Notes under the pieces: generated by a model | Databases searched by the model: none | What the model was told of the DNA's origin: nothing | Seen by the model: only the letters and a program-made list of their open reading frames with translations | Assembly: GCA_021846695.1 (NCBI GenBank) | Contig: JAJZWN010000019.1 | Span: forward strand, 1 to 14,231 | Direction of reading: 5' to 3' | DNA length: 14,231 nt | Origin: Thermoplasmata archaeon | GTDB taxonomy: Archaea; Thermoplasmatota; Thermoplasmata; Thermoplasmatales; Thermoplasmataceae | Translations under genes and position numbers: made by a program | Part shown: positions 7,299-13,762 of the stretch, piece by piece | Numbering within the stretch: position 1 is the first letter of the stretch | How the letters are laid out: every line of letters starts with the position of its first letter

Positions 7299-7332
7299 AA
7301 TTTTTACCGCACATATGTTTCAATGCCAACGC

Positions 7333-7341
7333 TTATATATA
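7333..7341 (+). promoter_or_regulatory. TATA box of the E1-lipoyl operon
   Basis: TTATATATA lies 29-37 nt before the TTG start at 7370. It predicts transcription start near 7360, leaving a very short leader that begins at or near the Shine-Dalgarno sequence. An overlapping weaker A/T box follows at 7343-7348, so the exact start is uncertain. Confidence 0.5.
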
Positions 7342-7359
7342 CATATAAGGTTATATTTT

Positions 7360-7365
7360 AGGTGA
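7360..7365 (+). promoter_or_regulatory. Shine-Dalgarno sequence deciding a TTG start
   Basis: AGGTGA ends 4 nt before TTG at 7370 and is complementary to the 3' end of archaeal 16S rRNA (core GGTGA). It is the clearest Shine-Dalgarno sequence in the window and supports the rare TTG start of the E1 gene over the first in-frame ATG at 7418. Confidence 0.6.
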
Positions 7366-7369
7366 TTTT

Positions 7370-9397
7370 TTGGAAAAAAGTGAAGAAAATGAAGATTTAA
7401 TAACGATATATTCTACTATGATAAAGATCAGAAAATATGAAGAAAAATTGCGCGATATCTATCTCAGCGATAAAAAACCACTATTTAACATTGCAGCCGG
7501 GAAGATTCCCGGTGAAATGCATCTTTCGGCTGGCCAGGAACCGTCGGCTGCATGGATGTCGGTTTTGCTAAGGAATGATGATTTTGTTTACAGCACACAC
7601 AGGCCACACCATACTGCCATAGCTAAGGGAGTAGACCTGAACAGGATGACTGCGGAGATAATGGGAAAGCATGGTGGGTTAAGCAAAGGAAAAGGTGGGC
7701 ATATGCATATTTTTGATAAAAAGGTTAATTTCGCCTGTGCCGGAATTGTAGGTTCATCTTTTCCCCCTGCACTTGGAGCAGCCCTGGCATCGAAACTCGA
7801 TGGTAAAGACAGCATTGCAGTGGCATTTGGAGGTGATGGTTCATTAAACCAGGGTATGTTCCTTGAATCATTAAATCTTGCATCATTATGGAAACTTCCC
7901 GTAATTTTTGTAATAGAAAACAATGATTGGGCAATATCTGTGGAAACAAAGGATTCTACACCCATTAAAAATGATGCTATAAGAGCCGATGGTTTTGGAA
8001 TGCCAGGAGTTTATATAGAAAATAATGACCCTGTAAAAATGTATAAAGCGGCAGAAAAAGCTGTTAAGAGGGCAAGGAGCGGGGAAGGGCCTACCCTTAT
8101 TGCTATTGATACATACAGGTACTACGGGCATTTCGAAGGTGATCCTGAAGTATACAGGCCAAAGAACCAGGTAAAGGAACTTCTTGCAAAAGACCCCATA
8201 AAGATAATGGAATCCGACCTGCTTAAGAAGGGCATTATCTCAAAGGACGAAGACGACAGGATAAATAATTCGGCTATGGAAGAAATAAGCCAGGCATTTG
8301 CATTTGCAGAAGACAGCCCTCTTCCGGTGGGAAGCGACTCCATGGATGACGTGTATGCTCCTGTAGACTATTCAATAGAACCCACAACAAAGGGCAGAAA
8401 ACTTCCGGTTTACATGGCAATTTCAGAGGCAATATCCCAGGAGATGGAGGGAAATAAAGATGTACTTTATATGGGTGAAGATGTGGGAAAATATGGCGGA
8501 ATTTTTGGGGCAACAACCGGCCTGTTTAAAAAATTTGGGGCTGAACGTATAAGGGACACTCCAATAAGCGAATCAGCATTTATTGGCTCGGCTGCTGGAC
8601 TCGCTGCTGCCGGGAAGCGACCTATAGTTGAGCTGATGTTTTCAGATTTTGTCGGCGTAACACTTGACCCCATAATGAACCAGATAGCAAAAAACCATTA
8701 TATGTCTGGCGGCACTGTAAATATGCCTGTTGTCATTACCACCGCTGTTGGAGGCGGCTATGGTGATGCAGCACAGCATTCGCAAACGTTGTATTCACTC
8801 TTCGGGCATCTTCCCGGGCTTAAGGTAGTGGTACCTTCAAACAGCTATGATGCAAAAGGGTTGATGGTATCTGCAATAAAAGATAACAACCCGGTTGTCT
8901 ATATGTTTCATAAGGGGCTTCTGGGATTGCCATGGATGCCATATCCACAATCTACAGTGACCGAAGTACCTGAGGAAGAATATACTGTCCCAATAGGAAA
9001 AGCCAGAATTGCCAGGGAAGGAAAAGACATAACAATAATCGGTATAGGCGCTACGGTGCATATGGCAATGGAAGCTGCAATGGAGCTTGAAGAGAATGGA
9101 ATTAACGCTGAAGTAATTGACCTGAGAAGCATAAAGCCGCTTGATACTGATACTGTTATAAGGTCTGTCGGGAAAACCGGATCACTGCTTGTGGCTGATG
9201 AAGATTATGCTGCATTCGGGCTTGCATCGGAAATTACATCGGCTGTAAGCCATGCCCTCTTCGGGAAACTTGATAAGGCTCCTGAAAGCATTGTATCCCC
9301 TGATGTGCCTGTGCCCTATAGCCAGCCAATGGAGAAATACTGGCTTCCGGACACACAGAAAATTGTAAACAGAGTTATGGAGATGTTCAAAAAGTGA
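7370..9397 (+). CDS. Fused E1 alpha-beta thiamine-diphosphate dehydrogenase (2-oxoacid or acetoin type)
   Basis: A 675-residue protein joining the two usual E1 subunits. Residues about 8-320 are E1 alpha: STHRPHHTAIAKG (75-87), KGKGGHMHIFD (106-116), the ThDP/Mg motif GGDGSLNQG (154-162) to ENNDWAIS (183-190), and TYRYYGHFEGDPEVYR (248-263) with the phosphate-loop His254. Residues about 345-675 are E1 beta: MGEDVGKYGG (368-377), the ThDP-activating glutamate in PISES (Glu401), GGGYGDAAQHSQ with His470, and the C-terminal transketolase-like domain (VIDLRSIKPLDTD, VADEDYAAFGLASE). It would decarboxylate a 2-oxo substrate and pass the acyl group to lipoamide. The GHFEGD and STHR...KGKGG blocks resemble acetoin dehydrogenase AcoA more than pyruvate or branched-chain E1, so the substrate is open. 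The start is TTG with a good Shine-Dalgarno sequence; the next gene overlaps by 4 nt. Confidence 0.88.
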   Translation: MEKSEENEDLITIYSTMIKIRKYEEKLRDIYLSDKKPLFNIAAGKIPGEMHLSAGQEPSAAWMSVLLRNDDFVYSTHRPHHTAIAKGVDLNRMTAEIMGKHGGLSKGKGGHMHIFDKKVNFACAGIVGSSFPPALGAALASKLDGKDSIAVAFGGDGSLNQGMFLESLNLASLWKLPVIFVIENNDWAISVETKDSTPIKNDAIRADGFGMPGVYIENNDPVKMYKAAEKAVKRARSGEGPTLIAIDTYRYYGHFEGDPEVYRPKNQVKELLAKDPIKIMESDLLKKGIISKDEDDRINNSAMEEISQAFAFAEDSPLPVGSDSMDDVYAPVDYSIEPTTKGRKLPVYMAISEAISQEMEGNKDVLYMGEDVGKYGGIFGATTGLFKKFGAERIRDTPISESAFIGSAAGLAAAGKRPIVELMFSDFVGVTLDPIMNQIAKNHYMSGGTVNMPVVITTAVGGGYGDAAQHSQTLYSLFGHLPGLKVVVPSNSYDAKGLMVSAIKDNNPVVYMFHKGLLGLPWMPYPQSTVTEVPEEEYTVPIGKARIAREGKDITIIGIGATVHMAMEAAMELEENGINAEVIDLRSIKPLDTDTVIRSVGKTGSLLVADEDYAAFGLASEITSAVSHALFGKLDKAPESIVSPDVPVPYSQPMEKYWLPDTQKIVNRVMEMFKK

Positions 9398-9630
9398 TAA
9401 TAAAAGTTCCGGAATTGTGGGATGTCCAGGGCCTTGGAAAAGCTATAATAACACAGTGGTATGTAAAAGTTGGGGATTCTATAAAGGAAGATACCCCGGT
9501 ATGCCAGATTATGGCGGGCAAAGTAACCGTTGAAGTTGAAGGAAAGGCAAAAGGTAAAGTGACAAAAATTTTTAGGGATATCAACGCAGAGATAGTTCCC
9601 GGAGATGATCTGCTGGAAGTTGAAACATAA
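9394..9630 (+). CDS. Stand-alone lipoyl domain protein
   Basis: A 78-residue protein consisting of one biotinyl/lipoyl domain and nothing else. The fold signature is clear: VPELWDVQGLGKAIITQWY (residues 5-23), VKVGDSIKEDTPVCQI (24-39), the attachment turn MAGKVTVEVE (40-49) with the predicted lipoyl-lysine Lys43, GKVTKIF (54-60) and the closing VPGDDLLEVE (68-77). In E2 proteins the turn usually reads D-K-A; here it is G-K-V. There is no subunit-binding domain and no acyltransferase domain, so this is a carrier like GcvH rather than an E2. It starts with GTG inside GTGA, overlapping the E1 stop, which implies co-translation and a working partnership with that E1. It probably carries the acyl group to an acyltransferase encoded elsewhere. 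Confidence 0.85.
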   Translation: MIIKVPELWDVQGLGKAIITQWYVKVGDSIKEDTPVCQIMAGKVTVEVEGKAKGKVTKIFRDINAEIVPGDDLLEVET

Positions 9631-9636
9631 AAATTA

Positions 9637-9664
9637 TTTGATCAAAATATTATTATTTTTTATT
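9637..9664. terminator. Possible bidirectional terminator between convergent genes
   Basis: The gap between the lipoyl gene and the convergent thermopsin gene holds a perfect 10-bp palindrome, TTTGATCAAA (9637-9646), followed on the plus strand by a T-rich tract running into the end of the thermopsin gene. On the minus strand a short T-run follows as well. Archaeal termination at T tracts would suit both genes. The call is based on composition and position only. Confidence 0.4.
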
Positions 9665-11197
9665 ATGCTCTGACCTTATTGCGGCGATTGCAATTAGAGC
9701 AACAATTCCAATTATTACAATAGTTATAATTATTTTATAATCCTGTATATAATTATACAATGTTACAGGGGAGGGATTCTGTACGAAGGTTATATTTATA
9801 CTGTTATCTGCACCATTTACGGTAAAATTGCCTGAGCCACCTGTTATTGAATAACCGGCTACCGAAGGAATGGTATAATTATACGTGCCGTTGTACAGAA
9901 CGAATGTAATGTTATTGCCAGTTGAATACAGTGCATTACCATTGACCTGCACGCCCCATTCAGTACCGGCAGCCAAACCCTTCTCTGTAAAGGTAACATT
10001 GTATGATGGGCCGGAGGTATAACTATAATATCCTCCAGCCGATAAAGTATAATTCCTGCTATAAACTGGCTGCCCGTATTTGGAAAATAATGTAAAGTTA
10101 TACGTTCCGGGATTTAGGGTTAAATTTAGATATTGCCCCGTAAAATTATATCTGCTTCCATTTAACTTTATATAAGTATTCTTAACAGTACTCTTAAAGT
10201 TAAATACCGCCACATTGCTTGAATTATACAATTCGCCGGGAGTAGTGTTTCCGGTTTCTATGTGTGCCATGGGAATCATAGAAGCAGAATTATAGGATAC
10301 CGATACATTACAAACGCCTTCTGCCGTATCGCTTCCGTGGTTGTAAGCGTTGGATACAACCTGGTAATTATGCCCGTTCCAGTATTCCAATCCCATTGTC
10401 AGATTTGCCTGTATAACTCTGGTATTGGTCGAGTTCCCCGGACCGCCCAGAATTAAGCCCGCATCAGCATATGAATTATTGGGAAGAAGGTTTTGCCCGT
10501 TAACTATGAACCCGTAGTTGTGGGACACACTGGAAGCGAAGGTGAAATTTAAGGTATCATAGGTTTTCCATCCATTTCCATCATTATACTCCATGTATAT
10601 GTGTGGATAACCACTGGCAGTATAGGATACGCTTCTCAGCTTGATATTGCTATAACTGAAAGACCTGAATGTGCCGTTATCGGATGCAAAATAGTAAAGG
10701 TGCGCGGAACTGCTGTTCATTAATGTCCCATTGCCATGCATTGTACTGTTATGCATTTCTGCATTTGTAGATGTAAAATTCCAGACATTGTCTACAAACA
10801 CCACCTGCCGATTGGAAGTGTTCAGCACAGCCACATTTTGAACCCAGTAATAATAGGTAGAATTCCCGTTTTGAAAGCTATAAATCAAATTTAACTGTAT
10901 TCCCATATTATCAGGGCAAATGGAAATAGACGCATTGTAGGTTTTTAAATCTGTGATGTTGACAATACCTGTGAATGCTGTTGAATTGAAGGAACTGGAG
11001 GTTCCACCGGGCCCAATTCCATAATCAGCAATGCCCATAGGAGCCGGTTCTTTTGAATAATGGTACTCTGGATTTACCGTGGCTGGCGAAACACCCGGAT
11101 TGTTTAAATGTGCATTAGTGCCATTGTTCATGTAAATCCCACCATATACAGAGAGAACCATAATAATTGAAATGAAAACAATAGCGAATTTATTCAT
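9653..11197 (-). CDS. Thermopsin-like (peptidase A5) secreted, membrane-anchored acid protease
   Basis: A 514-residue exported protein. An N-terminal signal or anchor helix occupies residues 4-22. The thermopsin domain begins with the family block PAPMGIADYGIG (51-62) and continues with FTGIVNITDLKTYN, MGIQLNLIYSF, YYYWVQNVAVLNTS, VDNVWNFTS, YNDGNGWKTYDTLNF and AGLILGGPGN to about 285. Further beta-rich segments follow, then a Thermoplasmatales-type repeat at about 398-473 (VTFTEKGLAAGTEWGVQVNG ... NGTYNYTIP ... GNFTVNG). A single transmembrane helix (about 488-507) and a basic tail complete it. More than 25 N-x-S/T sequons suggest a heavily glycosylated ectodomain. Thermopsins digest peptides at high temperature and low pH; catalytic residues are not firmly assigned for this family, so activity is inferred. 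It should sit outside the membrane with the C-terminus inside. Confidence 0.85.
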   Translation of the reverse strand: MNKFAIVFISIIMVLSVYGGIYMNNGTNAHLNNPGVSPATVNPEYHYSKEPAPMGIADYGIGPGGTSSSFNSTAFTGIVNITDLKTYNASISICPDNMGIQLNLIYSFQNGNSTYYYWVQNVAVLNTSNRQVVFVDNVWNFTSTNAEMHNSTMHGNGTLMNSSSAHLYYFASDNGTFRSFSYSNIKLRSVSYTASGYPHIYMEYNDGNGWKTYDTLNFTFASSVSHNYGFIVNGQNLLPNNSYADAGLILGGPGNSTNTRVIQANLTMGLEYWNGHNYQVVSNAYNHGSDTAEGVCNVSVSYNSASMIPMAHIETGNTTPGELYNSSNVAVFNFKSTVKNTYIKLNGSRYNFTGQYLNLTLNPGTYNFTLFSKYGQPVYSRNYTLSAGGYYSYTSGPSYNVTFTEKGLAAGTEWGVQVNGNALYSTGNNITFVLYNGTYNYTIPSVAGYSITGGSGNFTVNGADNSINITFVQNPSPVTLYNYIQDYKIIITIVIIGIVALIAIAAIRSEHNKK

Positions 11198-11216
11198 TAG
11201 TTTAATAATATACCAG

Positions 11217-11227
11217 AATATAAAAGG
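11217..11227 (-). promoter_or_regulatory. TATA box of the thermopsin-like gene
   Basis: On the minus strand CCTTTTATATT, with TTTTATATT centred about 24 nt before the ATG at 11197. Leaderless arrangement. Confidence 0.6.
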
Positions 11228-11260
11228 CTTTTTAAAACTCTATATTTTTCGAAATAGTTA

Positions 11261-11273
11261 AATTAATATTAAA
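11261..11273 (+). promoter_or_regulatory. TATA region of the enoyl-CoA hydratase gene
   Basis: AATTAATATTAAA is centred about 26 nt before the ATG at 11293 and is preceded by CGAAATAG, a plausible BRE. This promoter and that of the divergent thermopsin gene share a 95-nt intergenic region. Confidence 0.5.
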
Positions 11274-11292
11274 TTCTTTATGTTGAATATTT

Positions 11293-12060
11293 ATGGGTGA
11301 AATAAATATTAAAAAGCATGGGCATATAACTATTATTTCCATAAACAGGTATAACCGTAGAAATGCTGTGGATTATAAAACTTCAAAGATGCTTGAGAAT
11401 GCTTTTCTTGATTTTAATATAGATACTGAACAGCACATAGCCATTATTACAGGTGAAAATGGCATATTTTCTGCAGGTGCTGACCTGAACGATGCAAAGG
11501 CAATGTCTCAGGAAGTTCTCGGGGAAAACGGGCCTATGGGCTTTACGAGAATGAAAATTGTAAAACCTGTAATAGCTGCAATATCAGGGTATTGCGTAGC
11601 CGGAGGGCTTGAAATGGCACTGACAGCTGATATAAGGATTGCTGATGCTGATTCAATGATTGGATTTCTGGAAAGGCGCTTCGGGGTGCCATTGATAGAT
11701 GGTGGGACTCAGAGGCTTCCATTGATAATAGGCATGGGTAGGGCACTGGACATGATTTTAACCGGCAAGCTGGTATCTGCTGATGAGGCAAAGTCTATAG
11801 GGCTTGTAAACTACGTAACAGAACATGGAAAAAGCCTTGATAAAGCCATGGAAATAGCAAAACTTATGGATTCGTATCCTGCCGTTACAATGCTGAACGA
11901 TCGTTTAGCCCTGCTTGAAGGGTTATCTAGGCCTCTTTGCGAGGGATTGAGAATAGAAGCAGAATATGGGAAGAAAACCATAGATAGTGGAATAGTTGAA
12001 GATGGTGCGCAAAAGTTTATTGCAGGTAACGGAAGGCACGGAAAAATAGATAAATTATAA
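11293..12060 (+). CDS. Enoyl-CoA hydratase/isomerase (crotonase) family protein
   Basis: A 255-residue soluble enzyme of normal crotonase length. The oxyanion-hole segments are GIFSAGADLND (57-67) and GYCVAGGLEMAL (99-110). Both residues that align with the rat mitochondrial hydratase catalytic pair are glutamates: Glu107 (in GGLEMAL) and Glu127 (in FLERRFGVPLIDGGTQRLP, 125-143). This allows hydration of a 2-enoyl-CoA, but the FLERR-x-GVPLIDGGT variant belongs to a subgroup with mostly uncharacterised substrates, so the specific reaction is not assigned. The C-terminal part (about 195-255) is the helical trimerisation and acyl-binding region. It lies convergent to an AbfD-like flavoprotein, with an acyl-CoA ligase just beyond, so it may work on the same CoA ester (inference). 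Confidence 0.88.
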   Translation: MGEINIKKHGHITIISINRYNRRNAVDYKTSKMLENAFLDFNIDTEQHIAIITGENGIFSAGADLNDAKAMSQEVLGENGPMGFTRMKIVKPVIAAISGYCVAGGLEMALTADIRIADADSMIGFLERRFGVPLIDGGTQRLPLIIGMGRALDMILTGKLVSADEAKSIGLVNYVTEHGKSLDKAMEIAKLMDSYPAVTMLNDRLALLEGLSRPLCEGLRIEAEYGKKTIDSGIVEDGAQKFIAGNGRHGKIDKL

Positions 12061-12140
12061 AAAATGATATATTGATATAGCACTGGAAACCCGGGAAGTT
12101 CAGAATAGTATACGGGACATGGCGCTATAAATAGCCGCAG
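12061..12140. terminator. Convergent intergenic region with weak inverted repeat
   Basis: This 80-nt gap between convergent stops contains the inverted repeat GCTATAAATAGC (12124-12135) close to the end of the AbfD-like gene. It might aid termination, but no long T tract follows, so support is weak. Confidence 0.25.
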
Positions 12141-13598
12141 TTACTTTTCCAGTTTATCATTGATCCCTGAGGCAAATTTCGCCAGATCGATACTTGAAGA
12201 GTAATCATATGACCTGCAGAGTTCCATAGTACTTGCCTCAATGGAACCTTCTGCATGAATCATTCCTGCCAGATAGAGGCTCCCCAGAGACGATATAAAT
12301 TCTCTTAGTGTCTGGAATAGCCTTACACGTTCCATTGTTTCTTCTTTCTTTCTTCCTGCAAGGTATTTCATCAGAGAGGATTTCTCATTGCTATTTTCAA
12401 AATCCTCGTAGGAAGGCATAGTAGCAACCAGCCCTCCGGCTATGTCAACTATATTCTTTACAACATCAGTATAATTCTCGTTTGCGAATAATTTTCCCAC
12501 ATTTGTAAAGATTATATCCGGTATTGCAAGAGAAGCCTGCTTATCATATGTACAGCTATATGAGGAAGCTATAGCTGTTGCCTTTAATGTCTCCTTATAG
12601 CTTATAAGCACTGCAAGGTTTCTCCTTATGTTTGATTTATCATCAACTCCATTATATGAAGCTAGCAGTTTACCTGTGCCAATGAGGAAATCTGCCATTG
12701 CAGCCCTGTAAGATATTGCAGTGAATCTGTGGAAAGTGGGGAACATCATGGCCAGGAGCCCTGCAAAATCATATTCACCATTCAAAAATACGCGCTCCAT
12801 TGGAATGAATACGTTGTCGAATATTGTTATGGTTTCAACTTCTATATTTTCCCTGCCTATCACCGACAGGGAATCATCCATTGTTGTTTCAGTTTCTTTC
12901 AGGGGGCGGGCAATCATAGTAATCCCCTTGGTGTTTGCAGGTACGGCAAAAGCAACAGCGTAATCTTTATCAGCTTCTGTCATGTTTCTCGTAGGAATCA
13001 CTACAATTTCATTTGATGCTATGGATTGGGTTGTATGTGCCTTGGCTCCTGAAACATATATTCCATTTTTATCCCTCTTTACTATGTGTACGTACATGTC
13101 CGGGTCTTCCTGTTCCGATGGCCTTAATGAGCGATTCCCCTTCATGTCGGTCTGTGCCAGCGAAAGGCTCAGGTCTTTTTCAACTACATACCTGTAAAAG
13201 GCCATTACCCGGTTATAATAATCTGTTTTATATTTACTGTCTATCCTCCTGGAAACATACATAAGGGCAAAAAGGGCATCTGACCCGATGGCTTTTACTA
13301 TGTTGAATTGCCCCCTGCCAAGCCTGGTAGTTTCATATATTAATTTATGCCGTACAACCAGGTCTTCCGTATTCTGCGGTATTTTATAGAATATACTTGC
13401 CTTTCCCGATTTTTTGTCTGTAAAACACATTATATTTTCATATTTGCTGTCCTGCTGAAGCCGGTAGATGCCGGATGCATGGCTGACAGGAACTCCAAGG
13501 GCAGGATGTGCAGCCACATTTTCCACACTCTTTCCACGGTAATATACAACTCTTCCATCATTGAGGCTATTCTTATAGCTTTCCACACTCATTAACAT
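12141..13598 (-). CDS. 4-hydroxybutyryl-CoA dehydratase-like (HpaB/AbfD superfamily) flavoprotein lacking Fe-S ligands
   Basis: A 485-residue protein that resembles Clostridium aminobutyricum AbfD along its whole length: MLMSVESYKNSL at the start, SEQEDPDMYVHIVK (161-174), GAKAHTTQSIASNEI (184-198), MTEADKDYAVAFAVP (206-220), IFDNVFIPMERVF (259-271), EYDFAG (275-280) and DIAGGLVATMPSYEDF (385-400). It should be a flavin-binding homotetramer acting on a CoA ester or small aromatic. From recalled alignment, the AbfD 4Fe-4S ligands Cys99, Cys103, His292 and Cys299 correspond to Asn99, Ala103, His290 and Tyr297. Only the histidine is kept. The flavin/active-site Thr190 and Glu255 are present, while the Tyr296 and Lys300 equivalents are Ala294 and Arg298. 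Ordinary radical dehydration is therefore unlikely. HpaB-type monooxygenase or an isomerase are alternatives. A leaderless promoter supports the ATG at 13598. Confidence 0.8.
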   Translation of the reverse strand: MLMSVESYKNSLNDGRVVYYRGKSVENVAAHPALGVPVSHASGIYRLQQDSKYENIMCFTDKKSGKASIFYKIPQNTEDLVVRHKLIYETTRLGRGQFNIVKAIGSDALFALMYVSRRIDSKYKTDYYNRVMAFYRYVVEKDLSLSLAQTDMKGNRSLRPSEQEDPDMYVHIVKRDKNGIYVSGAKAHTTQSIASNEIVVIPTRNMTEADKDYAVAFAVPANTKGITMIARPLKETETTMDDSLSVIGRENIEVETITIFDNVFIPMERVFLNGEYDFAGLLAMMFPTFHRFTAISYRAAMADFLIGTGKLLASYNGVDDKSNIRRNLAVLISYKETLKATAIASSYSCTYDKQASLAIPDIIFTNVGKLFANENYTDVVKNIVDIAGGLVATMPSYEDFENSNEKSSLMKYLAGRKKEETMERVRLFQTLREFISSLGSLYLAGMIHAEGSIEASTMELCRSYDYSSSIDLAKFASGINDKLEK

Positions 13599-13615
13599 AA
13601 TAATTTATAATGATG

Positions 13616-13630
13616 CCTTATTTAATTTTA
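13616..13630 (-). promoter_or_regulatory. TATA region of the AbfD-like gene
   Basis: On the minus strand TAAAATTAAATAAGG, centred 25 nt before the ATG at 13598. The spacing favours this ATG over the second ATG two codons downstream (13592). Confidence 0.55.
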
Positions 13631-13733
13631 TCCGGGGAAACTATAGTCTATTAAAATGATATATATCTTATAATAATGTTTTTGCAGCCAGCAGGTATCA
13701 TACCTATTTTTCATTTACAGGAAGAGCGTCAGA

Positions 13734-13744
13734 TTTAAATATAG
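13734..13744 (+). promoter_or_regulatory. TATA box of the acyl-CoA synthetase gene
   Basis: TTTAAATATAG is centred about 24 nt before the ATG at 13763, giving a leaderless transcript. The 164-nt region shared with the divergent AbfD-like gene holds no other clear signal. Confidence 0.6.
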
Positions 13745-13762
13745 TTTAATTTTATAATAACC

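Noticed and set aside
7588..8131. Several minus-strand frames of 74-125 codons antisense to the E1 gene
   Set aside because: They overlap motif-rich E1 coding sequence, and their products show no domain, signal or promoter.
7370..9397. Firm annotation of the E1 as branched-chain 2-oxoacid or pyruvate dehydrogenase
   Set aside because: Motifs near the active site lean toward the acetoin-type subgroup and no substrate-specific neighbours are present, so a specific substrate was not assigned.
9394..9630. Biotin carboxyl carrier protein
   Set aside because: The biotin signature A-M-K-M is absent; the turn is M-A-G-K-V, and the partner gene is an E1, which points to lipoate.
12141..13598. Annotation as functional 4-hydroxybutyryl-CoA dehydratase (abfD)
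   Set aside because: Three of the four iron-sulfur ligands appear to be replaced, so the gene symbol and reaction were withheld.
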